From positions 155,703,105 to 155,767,104 of the forward strand of contig NC_134572.1 in assembly GCF_050947875.1 (NCBI RefSeq): 64,000 bases of DNA, given 5' to 3'. Positions 1 through 9,319 of the stretch are shown here, piece after piece (the first letter of the stretch is position 1; each line of letters opens with the position of its first letter). Below the pieces are notes generated by a model. That model worked only from the letters and a program-made list of their open reading frames with translations, was not told the origin of the DNA and did no database searches. Position numbers and translations under genes: made by a program. This DNA is from Dermacentor variabilis (lineage: Eukaryota; Arthropoda; Arachnida; Ixodida; Ixodidae).

Positions 1-609
1 ACAGAGCCCTTTTCACTCCCAACAGTCATTTCCCACGCCCTTCTCAAGAGCTGCTCGGAAATTCAACGTTTTACAAGGTCCCCGGCTGCGAAACATTTGT
101 GGTTGACTGTGCGCTCGCATTACCCACACAACTACATATGACGCAAAGATGTTGTTAACGCTTTCCAGAACCCCCCACCCTGCTGGGTTCGTTAGCTACC
201 TGCAAAATGAACCGCGTAACGTCAATAATGGGGCTGTTTGGCGGCAAATACGCAGCGCAACACGAGTGCATGAGAGAGAACGCACCTTCTGTCTCCGTGG
301 TGAAAGTTCGACTGGGAGCTCCAAATCGCCCATCACGCAAACTTAGAAAGTGGCAACTGAAGCTGCTTGCTAAAGTAAAATAATTGGGGTCGACTTCTTC
401 GTACTATAAGTGAGGTATATGTTAACTGGTAGTGAAGGCTTCATAGGAGCTCAGGTTCCAAGAAAATGATGACGTGTTGCTAGCATCGCCAAGTGCGTAT
501 CGTGCGGACCATTTCTCTAAACAAAAAATGTAAAGACAAATGTACGACGTCACCTCCAGAATTAGAAGTGACGTTGAGATCAAGTGCTGCTTTGCGTCAA
601 TGCTTGTAT
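1..609. other. No supported gene
   Basis: No feature in this stretch can be supported. Two short overlapping open frames lie on opposite strands at about 149-346, and neither shows a recognisable domain. The stretch ends where the inverted-duplicate block beginning near 610 starts. Confidence 0.6.
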
Positions 610-805
610 TTGTTTAGCAATGGGCATTTTGACCACTACGCCTGAAGTTATTTTCTTCTCCAAGCTTGCCAACCGCCTCAGCTGACGCGCCAGTGTTTCG
701 TTGAACTATAGGCGTGGCGTATTTATTAAGGTCAACATAATTAGGCGGTTACTTGGCAACAATCGCTTCTGCACGTTCCTTACTAAAGTAAGCAAACAGG
801 ATAGC
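610..805 (-). repeat. Outer block of the large palindrome, left copy
   Basis: About 195 bp that read in reverse complement match 15658-15862 closely, for example around the shared words CTGGCGCG, CCAAGTAACCGCC and GGAACGTGCAGAAGCG. No protein or known element is recognised in it. In the left arm it is separated from the gypsy element by about 1.2 kb of unassigned DNA. In the right arm it abuts the gypsy reverse-transcriptase/RNase H region directly. The simplest reading is that this is the outer end of a duplicated segment and that the right arm has lost the sequence between. It could instead be an unrelated repeat present twice. Confidence 0.75.
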
Positions 806-1984
806 CATGAATGACGATGCCCGTAAGGCTAAAAAATTAAGCAGAATTTTATTCGTCCAGAATAATGCAACCGATTTTCAGCAAGAGGGTAATTTTACGC
901 AAACTGTTCCTACAGAGCAATGTCCATTTCCCGCAATGAATAACGAGAAAATACAACTATATGAGCATGACATGCGCAGTAGTTTCTCAATATATTTTGA
1001 GTGGAAGAAAATTTTTGGGTCCTGTGAGGGCCATTTGAATATTAGAAATGATGGAAACCCCGGTGGGAAATAAAAACTTGCGAGAAATAGACCGTTTCGC
1101 GTCTTATTTCAATCTCTGCGCTTTTGCGTTGGCTTAACATTCTCTTTTACTTTCTTCAGTTTCATGAAATGTTTTCATGATTTTCAAACCTGAGCAGCAA
1201 GGTAGACATTCGCAAATGATAAAGTTTCCGAGAAATATTTTGCCAAGTACGGTGACGGAAGGAAACTGGGTATGATTTCTCTAGAAATATCATTAAAGGT
1301 CCTCTTACGAGGCCCCAAAACAAATTTTGGCTATACGCTGGATGTTGTTTCATGTCCTCAAGAGAGAGTTCTGCCGCAAACATTTTTCAAATGGGCTGAT
1401 TAATAGCCGAGATAGAAACACTTCACTGTCGCGAACTCATGATTTCAGGAGGCGAGCTTCACATCAAAAAAGAGGCGCTTTCTCCACTTTCACTGTCTAG
1501 CCTGCGCTTGCGAAATTGCTTCCCAGCCTTGTCCCATACCAGACCTCGAGGGTCCAGTTTCGCGTACTTCACGGGCCCCGCCTTCATTTTTATTTCGCCT
1601 CGCTTTTTTTTTTTGCGGTGTGGCGCACTATCGCTGATGGCGTCGCGTGTGGTCTACTGGTATTGCCTTGTTTCGAGCAGCGCAAGATTTTTCGCGCAGT
1701 TCACGAGGACACCTGACTAGCGGTATAAGTCAGTGCTACCCGAATGGTGAGGCAAATAGTAGGCAGGTAGATAGTAGGCAGGTAGTAAGGGGATCACTGA
1801 GCATCATCCCACGCTAGAAGACGGTGCAAAATGACATATTTTCGGTGTCTGAGCGCGTCACAGCAGGACATGGGAACAAGGAGACGAAACCGAAGTATAT
1901 CTCTCTTGCTGCGGTGGGAGGTGAAACAAAAACATGCAGATATTCGCTTTGTGTGTTTTGTTGTTTCTCCAAGCTTTAAATAGT
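806..1984. other. Unassigned DNA, one weak open frame
   Basis: No gene is supported. An 88-codon frame at 807-1073 (plus) has no recognisable motif, no signal peptide and no codon pattern that sets it apart. A short homopolymer T run lies near 1600 and a degenerate GTAGGCAGG repeat near 1760. In the palindrome model this is 3' flank of the gypsy element, deleted from the right arm. Confidence 0.5.
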
Positions 1985-2197
1985 CCGTTCGAGGCACGTA
2001 TTTTTACACGAAAGACGAGTCAATAAGACGACCACCTATTTACAGGTTATATATTCAAAAACGGTCGCAGCGCTGGCGGGTTAGATTCACAGCCCGAGGC
2101 CATTCCGTTCTCCTTCTTCTTTTCTGGACTGATTGCGCCCACGCGCCTCGTTCACGCAAACATATACCACAAGCGTGAAGCATAATCCCCCGGCGGG
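1985..2197 (-). repeat. 3' LTR of gypsy A1 (approximate ends)
   Basis: About 210 bp just past the integrase. It matches, in the same orientation, 6851-7023 and the plus-strand copy 12114-12308. Shared features are a word similar to CATATGTTTG, a run near CAGCGCTGCGACC, a TATA-like stretch and a closing pyrimidine-rich CTCGTCTTT. Matching sequence on both sides of gag-pol is what identifies the LTRs. A purine-rich GGGGGA on the minus strand just before it would be the polypurine tract. Exact ends and a target duplication cannot be fixed by eye because the 5' LTR is broken by a LINE. Confidence 0.65.
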
Positions 2198-3330
2198 ATA
2201 TGCTGCTTGGGTGATACTGCTTCAATCGTGTAACGTCCAGGATATCACTGCCCTGGGAAGCAGATGCGGCGTCAGGGGCAATATTGTAGGTGACGGGAGT
2301 CACGGAACGAACCACTCGGTATGGGCTTGTGTAACGAGACAGCAGTGTTTCGGACAGGTCGACCTGACTTGACGGAGACCATAGAAGCACCAAAGAACCA
2401 GGCGTGAACTTTGCGTCTCGGTGTCGCCGGTAGTAGAAAACCCTTTGACCCTCTTGGCATTTCAGAAGGCGGTTACGGACAATTCCCCCTGCGTGGGAAC
2501 TGCGGGCGGTGGCGTCAAGTGCATATTCACTAGTCGGTGCCGCGTAACCAGGGAGGGCTGTGTCGTGGGGCAATGCTGGTTCTTGGTTGAACAGTAGGAA
2601 AAATGGGGAATAACTGGCTGTATCGTGGGGATAGGTATTATATGCAAATGTGACAAATGGTAGAGGCAGGTTCCAGTCAGTGTGGTCTGAAGATATATAT
2701 TTCGCGAGCGTGTCGGTGAGGGTGCAATTAAGACGCTCCGTGAGGCCATTTGTTTCCGGATGACATGACGTGAATAGCTTGTGCCTCGTGGCACAGGACT
2801 GCAGGATGTCCGCAATAACTTTTGATAGGGATGTCCGACCATGGTCTGTGAGAAGTTGTCGCGCAGCTCCATGCAATAAAATCACGTCGTGTAGAAGAAA
2901 ATCGGCGACATCTTTGGCGCAGCTTGTAAGGAGCGCTCGGATGATGGCGTAGCGCGTGGCGTAATCCGTGGCCACAGCGATCCACCTGTTCCCAGAGGTA
3001 GAAATAGGAAAAGGGCCAAGTCCAAACCAAACCGAAAGAATGGTTCCGCCGGAATGTCGAATGGTTGAAGGAACACAGCATGCAGCGTCGATGGTGTCTT
3101 GCGTCGCTGTCATTTCTCGCACGCAGCTACGTATCTTGGAACGGAGCGAGCAAGCCCTTGCCGAAAGAAGCGTTCGCGCATGCGGTCGTGGGTACGTGAC
3201 ACACCCAGATGACCCGCAGTGGGGAGGTTGTGAAGTTCTTGGAGAACAGCTGAGAGAAGATGTTTAGGGATCACAAGGAGTAATGCAGAGCCCTCGGGGT
3301 TCACGTTGTGGCGGTAGAGTACGCCATGTT
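2198..3330 (-). pseudogene. Gypsy A1 integrase (frameshifted)
   Basis: Integrase would insert the cDNA copy into the genome. The zinc-binding HHCC domain lies at 3304-3170 with two spaced histidines and the VAACEK cysteine motif. The catalytic core follows in a different frame (long frame 3122-2055). The acidic triad is visible: Asp in ATDYATRY, Asp in LLTDHG, and Glu in NGLTERLN, with 35 residues between the last two, the usual D,D-35-E spacing. A C-terminal region with FTPGSLVLLW and LLSRYTSPYRVV matches the conserved GPY/F-like segment. The frame change at about 3110-3122 splits the zinc finger from the core. The frame then runs on into the LTR, so its last 50 or so codons are not protein. 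Confidence 0.88.
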
Positions 3331-4400
3331 GAACTGTCGGGAAGTGGCGATTCCAGGCGGTCAGTGATGATACGCAAGGACAGGTGACCGCGCTCGGTAA
3401 CAGAATGGTTCGCGCTCGGTAACAGAGTGGTTGCGCTCTGCAGTTGACAGGATCTGGCTAGCGTAGGCTATAACGCGGTCGTGTCCGTGTTGGCGTTGCG
3501 ATAAGACGGCGCCGATCCCATAACCACTGGCATCGGTTCGGACAATACTGCGGACGGGCTAAAGATGGCCAAGACCGGCGGATTGGTGAGAATCCTGATA
3601 AGGCTTAAAAATGCTCTAGCCTCAAGGGAATCCCACGTAATAGGCACGTCCTTCTTCAGATATTCACTGAGTAGTTGAGCGATTGCTGCGAAATATTTCA
3701 CGAACTGCCAGAAATAAGGACAGAGCCCCTCAACACTCCGGACGTCTTTGACAGAGTGAGGTACAGGAAAAGCAGTTACTGCTCGAACCTTCTCCGGGTC
3801 CAGTTGTACTCCGGAAGCATCGACGTGATTGCCTAGCACTGCAATCTGTCGGCGCCCGAAGTAGCACTCCGGTGAGTTTATTTGGAGCCTAGACTTGCAG
3901 AAGACGTCAAGGATAGCTGCAATGCAATCAGGGTGTGTCACAATTGTAGGAGAACACACAAGGACCTCGTCGAGGTAAAAAAGGCAAGTTCACCATTTGA
4001 AACCTTGAAGCAGAGAGTCCATAGTTCATTCGAACGTGGGGAGGGCATTGTATAAACCGAACGGCATAACTTTAAATTGGTAGAGGCTATCTGGATAGAA
4101 GAAAGTAGTCATTTCTTGGTCTTGCTCATCGACGGAAACCTGTCAATAACCAGATCAAAGGTCGATGGATGAGAAGTATTTGGCACCGTGAAGGCAATCA
4201 AGAGCGTCGTTGATTCGTGGTAAAGGGTAAACGTCCTTTTTAGCGATTCGGTTTAGGTGGCGGTAATCAACGGGGAAACGCCACGTGCTACTTTCTTTTT
4301 GACGAGCACGAATGGCAACGCCCAAGGAAGTGACGAGAGCTCAACAATGCCTTTGGCGAGCATCTTGTTTACTTTCTCCTGAACAACTTGGCGCTCTGCT
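3331..4400 (-). pseudogene. Gypsy A1 reverse transcriptase with RNase H mostly deleted
   Basis: Reverse transcriptase is recognised by a DYRHLNRIAKKD-like start, the VMPFG motif and a catalytic box that reads FYLDEVLV where YxDD is expected, so the second catalytic aspartate is glutamate. Three tryptophan positions read as TGA, and all three are shared with copy A2. The 3' part (3959-3468) is open for 163 codons and includes the FxGxxVD-type thumb region. RNase H begins (AYASQIL) but stops after about 20 residues at a 21-bp tandem duplication at about 3390-3430. It then jumps to the spacer before integrase, so the RNase H core is missing. The enzyme cannot have been active in this copy. Confidence 0.88.
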
Positions 4401-5425
4401 GGGGACACGCGCGCCGGTCAGCGGTGAATGGGAATAGCATCACCAATGTAGATCTGATGCTTAACAAGGGACGTCTGACGAAGTGGTTGATTGGAAGTGT
4501 CAATGATGCCGCGGTAGGAAAGCAAAAGGGGATATAGGCCGGCTGCTGGGTCACGTGCGAGGTCCGGAGCGACCATGGGACATAATGGACCGTCGATGTT
4601 CAAGGCATCCCGCGTGTAATCAGGAGGATAAGGAGGATCTGGAGGAGGATCTGTCACTGACCGGAAGTGGTCACTGCTGTGCATTCAGGTAACAGTTTCT
4701 TCGTCAAGCCAAAACTAAGAACAGGGAAACAGATCCAATTAGCGGCAAGGGTTTCGACGGAGTGGGGCACAGAGATGTCGTGCGCCAAGAGGACATCAAC
4801 CAAGAGGTGCGACGACATAGTCGCCATCACGCATGGTTGTCGTTGAGGCCAATTCAACGAAGGCTAGGGCTTTTGGAGGTAAGCGAACAAACGGTGTAGC
4901 GCAGAGGGTTTTCGGTTGTTTGTAGCGAAGGTCTGAAAGAAGAGAAAGCTTGAGGCACAGCATACCGGTGGAACAGTCGATGAGGGCACAATGCGTCGTC
5001 AGAAAGTCGAGCCCGAAGATTAGGTCATAAGGGCAACTGGTCAGCACCGTGAACATGACTTGTACTTGGCGGCCAGAAATTCCAAAGCGAGCAGTGCACA
5101 TACCCCTGACGGCAACAGTGGCGCCATTTGCGACGCGTACGGCTCGAGTGATGGCAGGCGTAAGAACTTTATTGAGGCGACGACATAGGAGCGCTCCTTA
5201 TGGACACTTGGGCTCCGGTATCAAATAATGCCGTCAACGTAACCTCATCGATGTCCACTTCAATAAGGTGCGTGTTGGCGAGGAGCGTCAGCGGAGGATT
5301 TAGGCAGGACGAACGCCATGCAGCACTACCTCCAAGAGCTACAAGGCCTCGCTTTTCCTCCGTCAGTTTGGCGAGGAAAAGCGGCGTGGTTGGGGTGACG
5401 GGGAGCGGCGGCGCTGAGGGCAAGG
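4401..5425 (-). pseudogene. Gypsy A1 protease and protease-RT linker
   Basis: The aspartic protease would cut the gag-pol polyprotein. Its active site is readable as TALFDTGAQVSI near 5220, so the DTG triad is kept. The downstream LIFGLDFL element (near 5010) is the usual closing segment of retropepsins. Several frame changes break the region into short frames (5423-5169, 5101-4796, 4857-4654, 4684-4418). The linker towards RT at 4684-4418 is identical at the amino-acid level to 14474-14740 in copy A2, including the stop that follows. That identity is unusually high compared with the gag regions of the two copies. Confidence 0.8.
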
Positions 5426-6578
5426 CGATAGCACGAAGGAGCGGCTGTCAATGGCACCAGAAGTAGGGTACAGACGGTGAGGTCAATAACGGCGAGCGCA
5501 TGTATATGGGCGCGGAGCAGCGAATGAGCTCCAGTATGGTGGCGTCCAGGTTGTGCGGCAACGGTGGCCTACATGACCAAAGTGGTGGCAGCGGAAGCAG
5601 ATGGGAATATTACCTGGGGTTCGCCATTCAGCAGGATTGGGTGGTCTGGGAACGAAATACTGGTCATTACAAGTTGATTTGGGAATGGGTGCCCAATGAG
5701 GTCGGCAGACGTAGCAGGTGATAGGCATGCCAAGGTTTGCAATTTCCTTCCGCACAACTGCTTGAATAACGGAAATAGTAGAGGCCCCTTAGTAAAAGGT
5801 ACCGTCAAGGGGTCGTGGATAAAGATGGCCCGACTCGCCGCTTCAATCTCACGGCGAACGATCCGTGTGACGTTTTCTTGAAATGGTCGTGTGCCGGTAA
5901 GAGCGGAGCAAGAGGACGTGGCACGGGTCTTTGGGAGCCGGGAAAACTGTGGGACGACGCGGCGGCTTTTGGCGAACTCGAAGCGGCGGAATTCTTCGAC
6001 GATGTTGTCGACGGCAGAAACGTCGTTATTGACCATCAAATTGAAGGCGGCGTCCGCGATGCCTTTTAAGATATGGCCTACCTTATCAACCTCGGTCACG
6101 TGCTCGTGGACTTTCCGGCATTGCGCGAGCACTTCATGTATGTACGAGACATAGGATTTGGTCGACAACTGGACACGGGTGGCAAGCTCTTCTCGCGCAG
6201 CCTGTTGGCGTCCTGACGGGTTCCCGAATAGGTCACGAAGCCTCTCATTGAATATATCCCAGCTAGAGAGGTCGACCTCACATGTATGAAAAGAGACATG
6301 CGGTTTCCCATGCAGATAACATATCAATTTGCCAAGCATGGTCGTAGGGTTTCAGTGGTAGCTTTGGCTAACACACTCATATATGTTGTGACAGTCGTCG
6401 ACGTCAACGCTATTTCGGGACATAGAATGTCCCAAGATCACGAAGATTACGTCTTCTGATCTGCGTTGTGGATGATGCCGCAGCTGTAGGTAGGGACGGG
6501 TTGGGTCCACTGGAAGCCATTGCTGAGAAGACGACGCTGCGGCCGCTTCGGTGCTCCGTCGCGAGGACGGTGAACATT
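5426..6578 (-). pseudogene. Gypsy A1 gag (capsid and nucleocapsid)
   Basis: Gag would form the particle shell. The central frame 6339-5569 (256 codons) carries capsid-like sequence with DIFNERLRDLFGNPSG and VGHILKGIADAAFNL, as in gypsy gag with the retrotransposon gag fold. Frame 5755-5483 carries a zinc knuckle, CFRCHHFGHVGHRC, which fits C-x2-C-x4-H-x4-C for nucleic-acid binding. The N-terminal part lies in a third frame, 6591-6352. At least two frameshifts separate these pieces. Copy A2 keeps the capsid part at roughly 88 per cent amino-acid identity by eye but has lost the first half of the knuckle. Confidence 0.85.
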
Positions 6579-6590
6579 CTACCTCCACCA
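6579..6590 (-). promoter_or_regulatory. Primer-binding site of gypsy A1
   Basis: On the minus strand this reads TGGTGGAGGTAG just downstream of the LTR end and upstream of gag, where a host tRNA 3' end would prime minus-strand synthesis. The other gypsy elements here carry close variants at the same place (12558-12569, 31154-31165, 48374-48385), ending in TGG...GAGGT. Which tRNA it pairs with is not something I can assign without a tRNA set. Confidence 0.6.
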
Positions 6591-6597
6591 TAATTTT

Positions 6598-6839
6598 AAC
6601 CCACCGCGGTTGCTCAGTGGTTATTGTGTTACGCTGCTGAGCACAACGTCCCGGGATCGAATCCCGGCCACGGCAGCCGCATTTCGATGGGGGCGAAATG
6701 CGAAAACACCCGTGTACTAAGATTTAGGTGCACGTTAAGGAACCCCAGGTGGTCGAAATTTCCGGAGTCCTCCACTGCGGCGTGCCTCATAATCAGAAAC
6801 AGGTTTTGGCACGTAAAACCCCATAATTCATATTATTTT
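6598..6839 (+). mobile_element. tRNA-derived SINE, Ruka-like, inserted in gypsy A1
   Basis: A 240-bp SINE. The head has an A-box-like TTGCTCAGTGGTTA and a B-box-like GGGATCGAATCCC, the split internal promoter of RNA polymerase III. The body continues with CACGTTAAGGAACCCCAGG and GTCGAAATTTCCGGAG and ends with a TAAAACCCC-type tail. It is flanked by an 11-bp target duplication with one mismatch, ACCATAATTTT at 6587-6597 and ACCACAATTTT at 6840-6850. It sits between the 5' LTR end and the primer-binding site. The same insertion is present at the same position in the right arm, so it predates the duplication. Confidence 0.85.
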
Positions 6840-6850
6840 ACCACAATTTT

Positions 6851-7023
6851 TCGCGAAGGAGGAGTCAGTAAGACGAGCAAGTATTTACTTGTTATATTGA
6901 AAACAATGGTCGCAGCGCTGACCGGTTTGATTCACAGCGTGAGCACAGTACGTTTTTCCTCTTATTTCCTGGAGTGATGGCTCCCACGCAACTTGTTCAA
7001 ACAAACATATGCCACGCGCGCGT
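6851..7023 (-). repeat. 5' LTR remnant of gypsy A1
   Basis: About 170 bp matching the 3' LTR at 1985-2197 in the same orientation. Its 5' part is cut off by the RTE LINE, whose ATC-rich 3' tail starts at about 7024. Its 3' end is separated from the primer-binding site by the SINE. Confidence 0.7.
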
Positions 7024-9016
7024 AGCATCATCACCATCATCAACCTGGTTACGCACACTGCAGGGCAAAGGCCTCTCCCATACATCTCCAACTACCCCGG
7101 TCATGTACTAATTGTCGCCATGTTGTCCCTGCAAACTTCTTAATCTCATCCGCCCACATAACTTTCGGCCGCCCTGTGCTGCGCTTCCGTTCCCTTGGAA
7201 TCCAGTCCGTAACTCTTAATTACCATCGGTTACCTTCCCTCCTCATTACATGTCCTGGCCGTGCCCATTTCTTTTTCTTGACTTGAACTAAGATATCATT
7301 AACTCGCATTTGTTCCCTCACCCCAATCTGTTCTTTTCTTACCCCTTAAAGTTACACCTCTCATTATTCTTTCCATAGCTCGCTTGCGTCGTCCTCAATT
7401 TAAGTTGAACCCTTTCGTGAGCCTCCAGGTTTCTTCCCCGCACGTGAGTACGGGTAAGACGCAGCTCTTATATACTTTTCTCTTGAGGGATAATACCAAC
7501 CTGCTGTTCATGATCTGAGAATGCCTGCCATACGGACCCCAATGCATTCTTATTCTGATTATTTCAGTCTCGTGATCCGGTTCCGCAGTCACTACCTGTC
7601 CTAAGCAGATGTACCCCCTTACCACATCCAGTGCCTCACTACCTATCGTAAACTGCTGCTCTCTTCCGAGACCGTTAAACATTACTTTAGTTTTTTGCAG
7701 ATTAATTTTTAGACCCACCCTTCGACTTTGCCTCTCGAGGTCAGAGAGCATGCATTGCAATTCGTCCCCTGAGTTACTAAGCAAGGCAATATCATCAGCG
7801 AATCGCAAGTTACTAAGGTATTCTCCATTAATTATTATCCCAAATTCTTCCCAATCCAGGTCTCTCAATACCTCTTGTACACACGCTGTGAATAGCATTG
7901 GAGAGATCGTATATCCCTGCCTGACGCCTTTCTTTATTAGGATTTTGTTGCTTTCTTTATGGAGGACTACGGTGGCTGTGAAGCTCCTATAGTTATATTT
8001 AGGTATTTTTACAGGCCGCTCGTCTACACCCTGATTCCCCAATGCCTCCATGACTGCTGAAGTTTCGACTGAATAAAACGCTTTCTCTTAATCAATGAAA
8101 TCTATATATAAGGGTTCGTTATATTCTGCACATTTCTCTATCACCTGATTAATCGTGTGAATATGGTCTATTGTTGAGTAGGCTTTACCGAATCCAGCCT
8201 GGTCCTTTGGTTGATGGAAGCCTAAGGTGTTCCTGATTCTATTTGCAATTGCCTTAGTAAATGCTTTGTAGGCAATGCACAGTAAGCTGATCGGTCTATA
8301 ATTTTTCAAGTCTTCGGGGTCCTCTCTGTTATGGATTAGAATTATGTTAGCGTTTTCCCAACATTCCGGTACGCTCGAAGTCATCGGGCATCGCTTATAC
8401 AGGGTGGCCAGTTATTCTAGAACAATATGCCCACCATCCTTCAACAAATATGCTGTCACCTGATGCTCCCCAGCTGCCTTCCACTTTCGCATCGCTCCCA
8501 AGGCTCTTTATACTGCTTACGGCGTTACTTGCGGGATTTCAAATTCCTCTAGACTATTCTCTCTTCCATTGTCGTCGTGGGTGCCACTGGTACTGTATAT
8601 ATCTCTATAGAACTCCTCCGCCACTTGAACCGTCTCATCCATATTATTAATGAGATTGGCGGCTTGTCTCTTAACGCATAAATCTGATTCTGTCCTATTC
8701 CAAGTTTCTTGTTCGCAGGTTTTAGGCTTCCTCCGTTCCTGAGAGCATGTTCAATTCTATCCATATTATACGTCCTTATGTCAGCTGTCCTCCGCTGGTT
8801 GATTAACTTCGAAAGTTCTGCAGTTCTATTCTAGCTGTAGGGTTCGGGGCTTTCATACATTGGCGTTTCTTGATCAGATCTTTCGTCTCCTGCGATAGCT
8901 TACTGGTATCCTGTCTAACGGAGTTGCCACCGACTTCTATTTCATACTCCTTAATGATGCCCAAAAGATTGTCGTTCATTGTTTGAATACTAAGGTCTCC
9001 TTCCTGAGTCACCTTC
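7024..9016 (-). mobile_element. RTE-type LINE copy A (5' broken at palindrome boundary)
   Basis: Non-LTR retrotransposon on the minus strand. The 3' end has a short ATC/GAT-rich simple tail (7024-7040), as in every RTE copy in this window. The reverse transcriptase is readable in two main frames, 8384-8088 and 8051-7395. Motifs seen are NYRPISLL, the palm box LRFADDIALLS with both catalytic aspartates, and LKINLQKTKVMFNG. Assignment to the RTE clade rests on these RT motifs and on overall size. The 5' side stops abruptly at about 9016, where homology to the plus-strand copy B (10190 onward) ends. That point is the inner edge of the palindrome arm. Confidence 0.88.
7395..8384 (-). pseudogene. 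RTE reverse transcriptase, copy A
   Basis: Two adjoining frames, 8384-8088 (98 codons) and 8051-7395 (218 codons), together cover the RT fingers, palm and thumb. NYRPISLL is followed by a QAGFGKAYSTIDHIH segment and, after a frame break near 8090, by the VRQGYTISPMLF box and FADDI. The enzyme would copy LINE RNA at a nicked chromosomal target. The upstream endonuclease domain is missing from this copy. It is the least damaged RT palm among the RTE copies here, but the break near 8090 makes it non-functional as it stands. Confidence 0.85.
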
Positions 9017-9319
9017 CTGAGACACTATTAAGGGTCCCACACCAGGTCTGACCATTTTGAGCTGACAAGTGCAGACAATAGAATGTGCGATAACGATCGT
9101 GCCTGCTAAGTATTACATCGCACGCGCCGCGTAAAGTTCCGAAATTTCAAATCGAACGCCGTTTTCCGTTTTCGCGGCTGTCGCGCTCCAAGCCGGAGGA
9201 TCGCGTACATGTGCTAGTGCGCCTACGTACATGTACTTTGACTTCGCTTATGCCTATACGTGACATCCAGGATCATTCAAGGCAACATCCGTTATTTGTG
9301 TCATATTTCTACACGCAGG
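9017..9319. other. Central spacer of the palindrome
   Basis: About 300 bp with no homology to either arm that I can see and no gene. The true single-copy core of the palindrome also includes the 5' third of RTE copy B (9320 to about 10190), because that part has no partner in the left arm. Confidence 0.55.

Larger units (their letters stand above)
1985..7023 (-). mobile_element. Ty3/gypsy retrotransposon copy A1 (palindrome left arm)
   Basis: A decayed Ty3/gypsy element on the minus strand. Reading right to left: 5' LTR remnant, primer-binding site, gag with a CCHC knuckle, aspartic protease, reverse transcriptase, a truncated RNase H, integrase, 3' LTR. This PR-RT-RH-IN order is the Ty3/gypsy order and excludes copia-type elements. 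It is interrupted by a tRNA-derived SINE (6598-6839), and an RTE LINE sits in its 5' LTR. No env-like frame follows the integrase. Many stop codons and frameshifts, plus a changed polymerase active site, show it is dead. Copy A2 at 12114-15657 shares three of the same nonsense codons, so the two were duplicated after inactivation. Confidence 0.9.

Noticed and set aside
149..346. Overlapping short frames on both strands
   Set aside because: Mutually antisense, no domain, no support for either.
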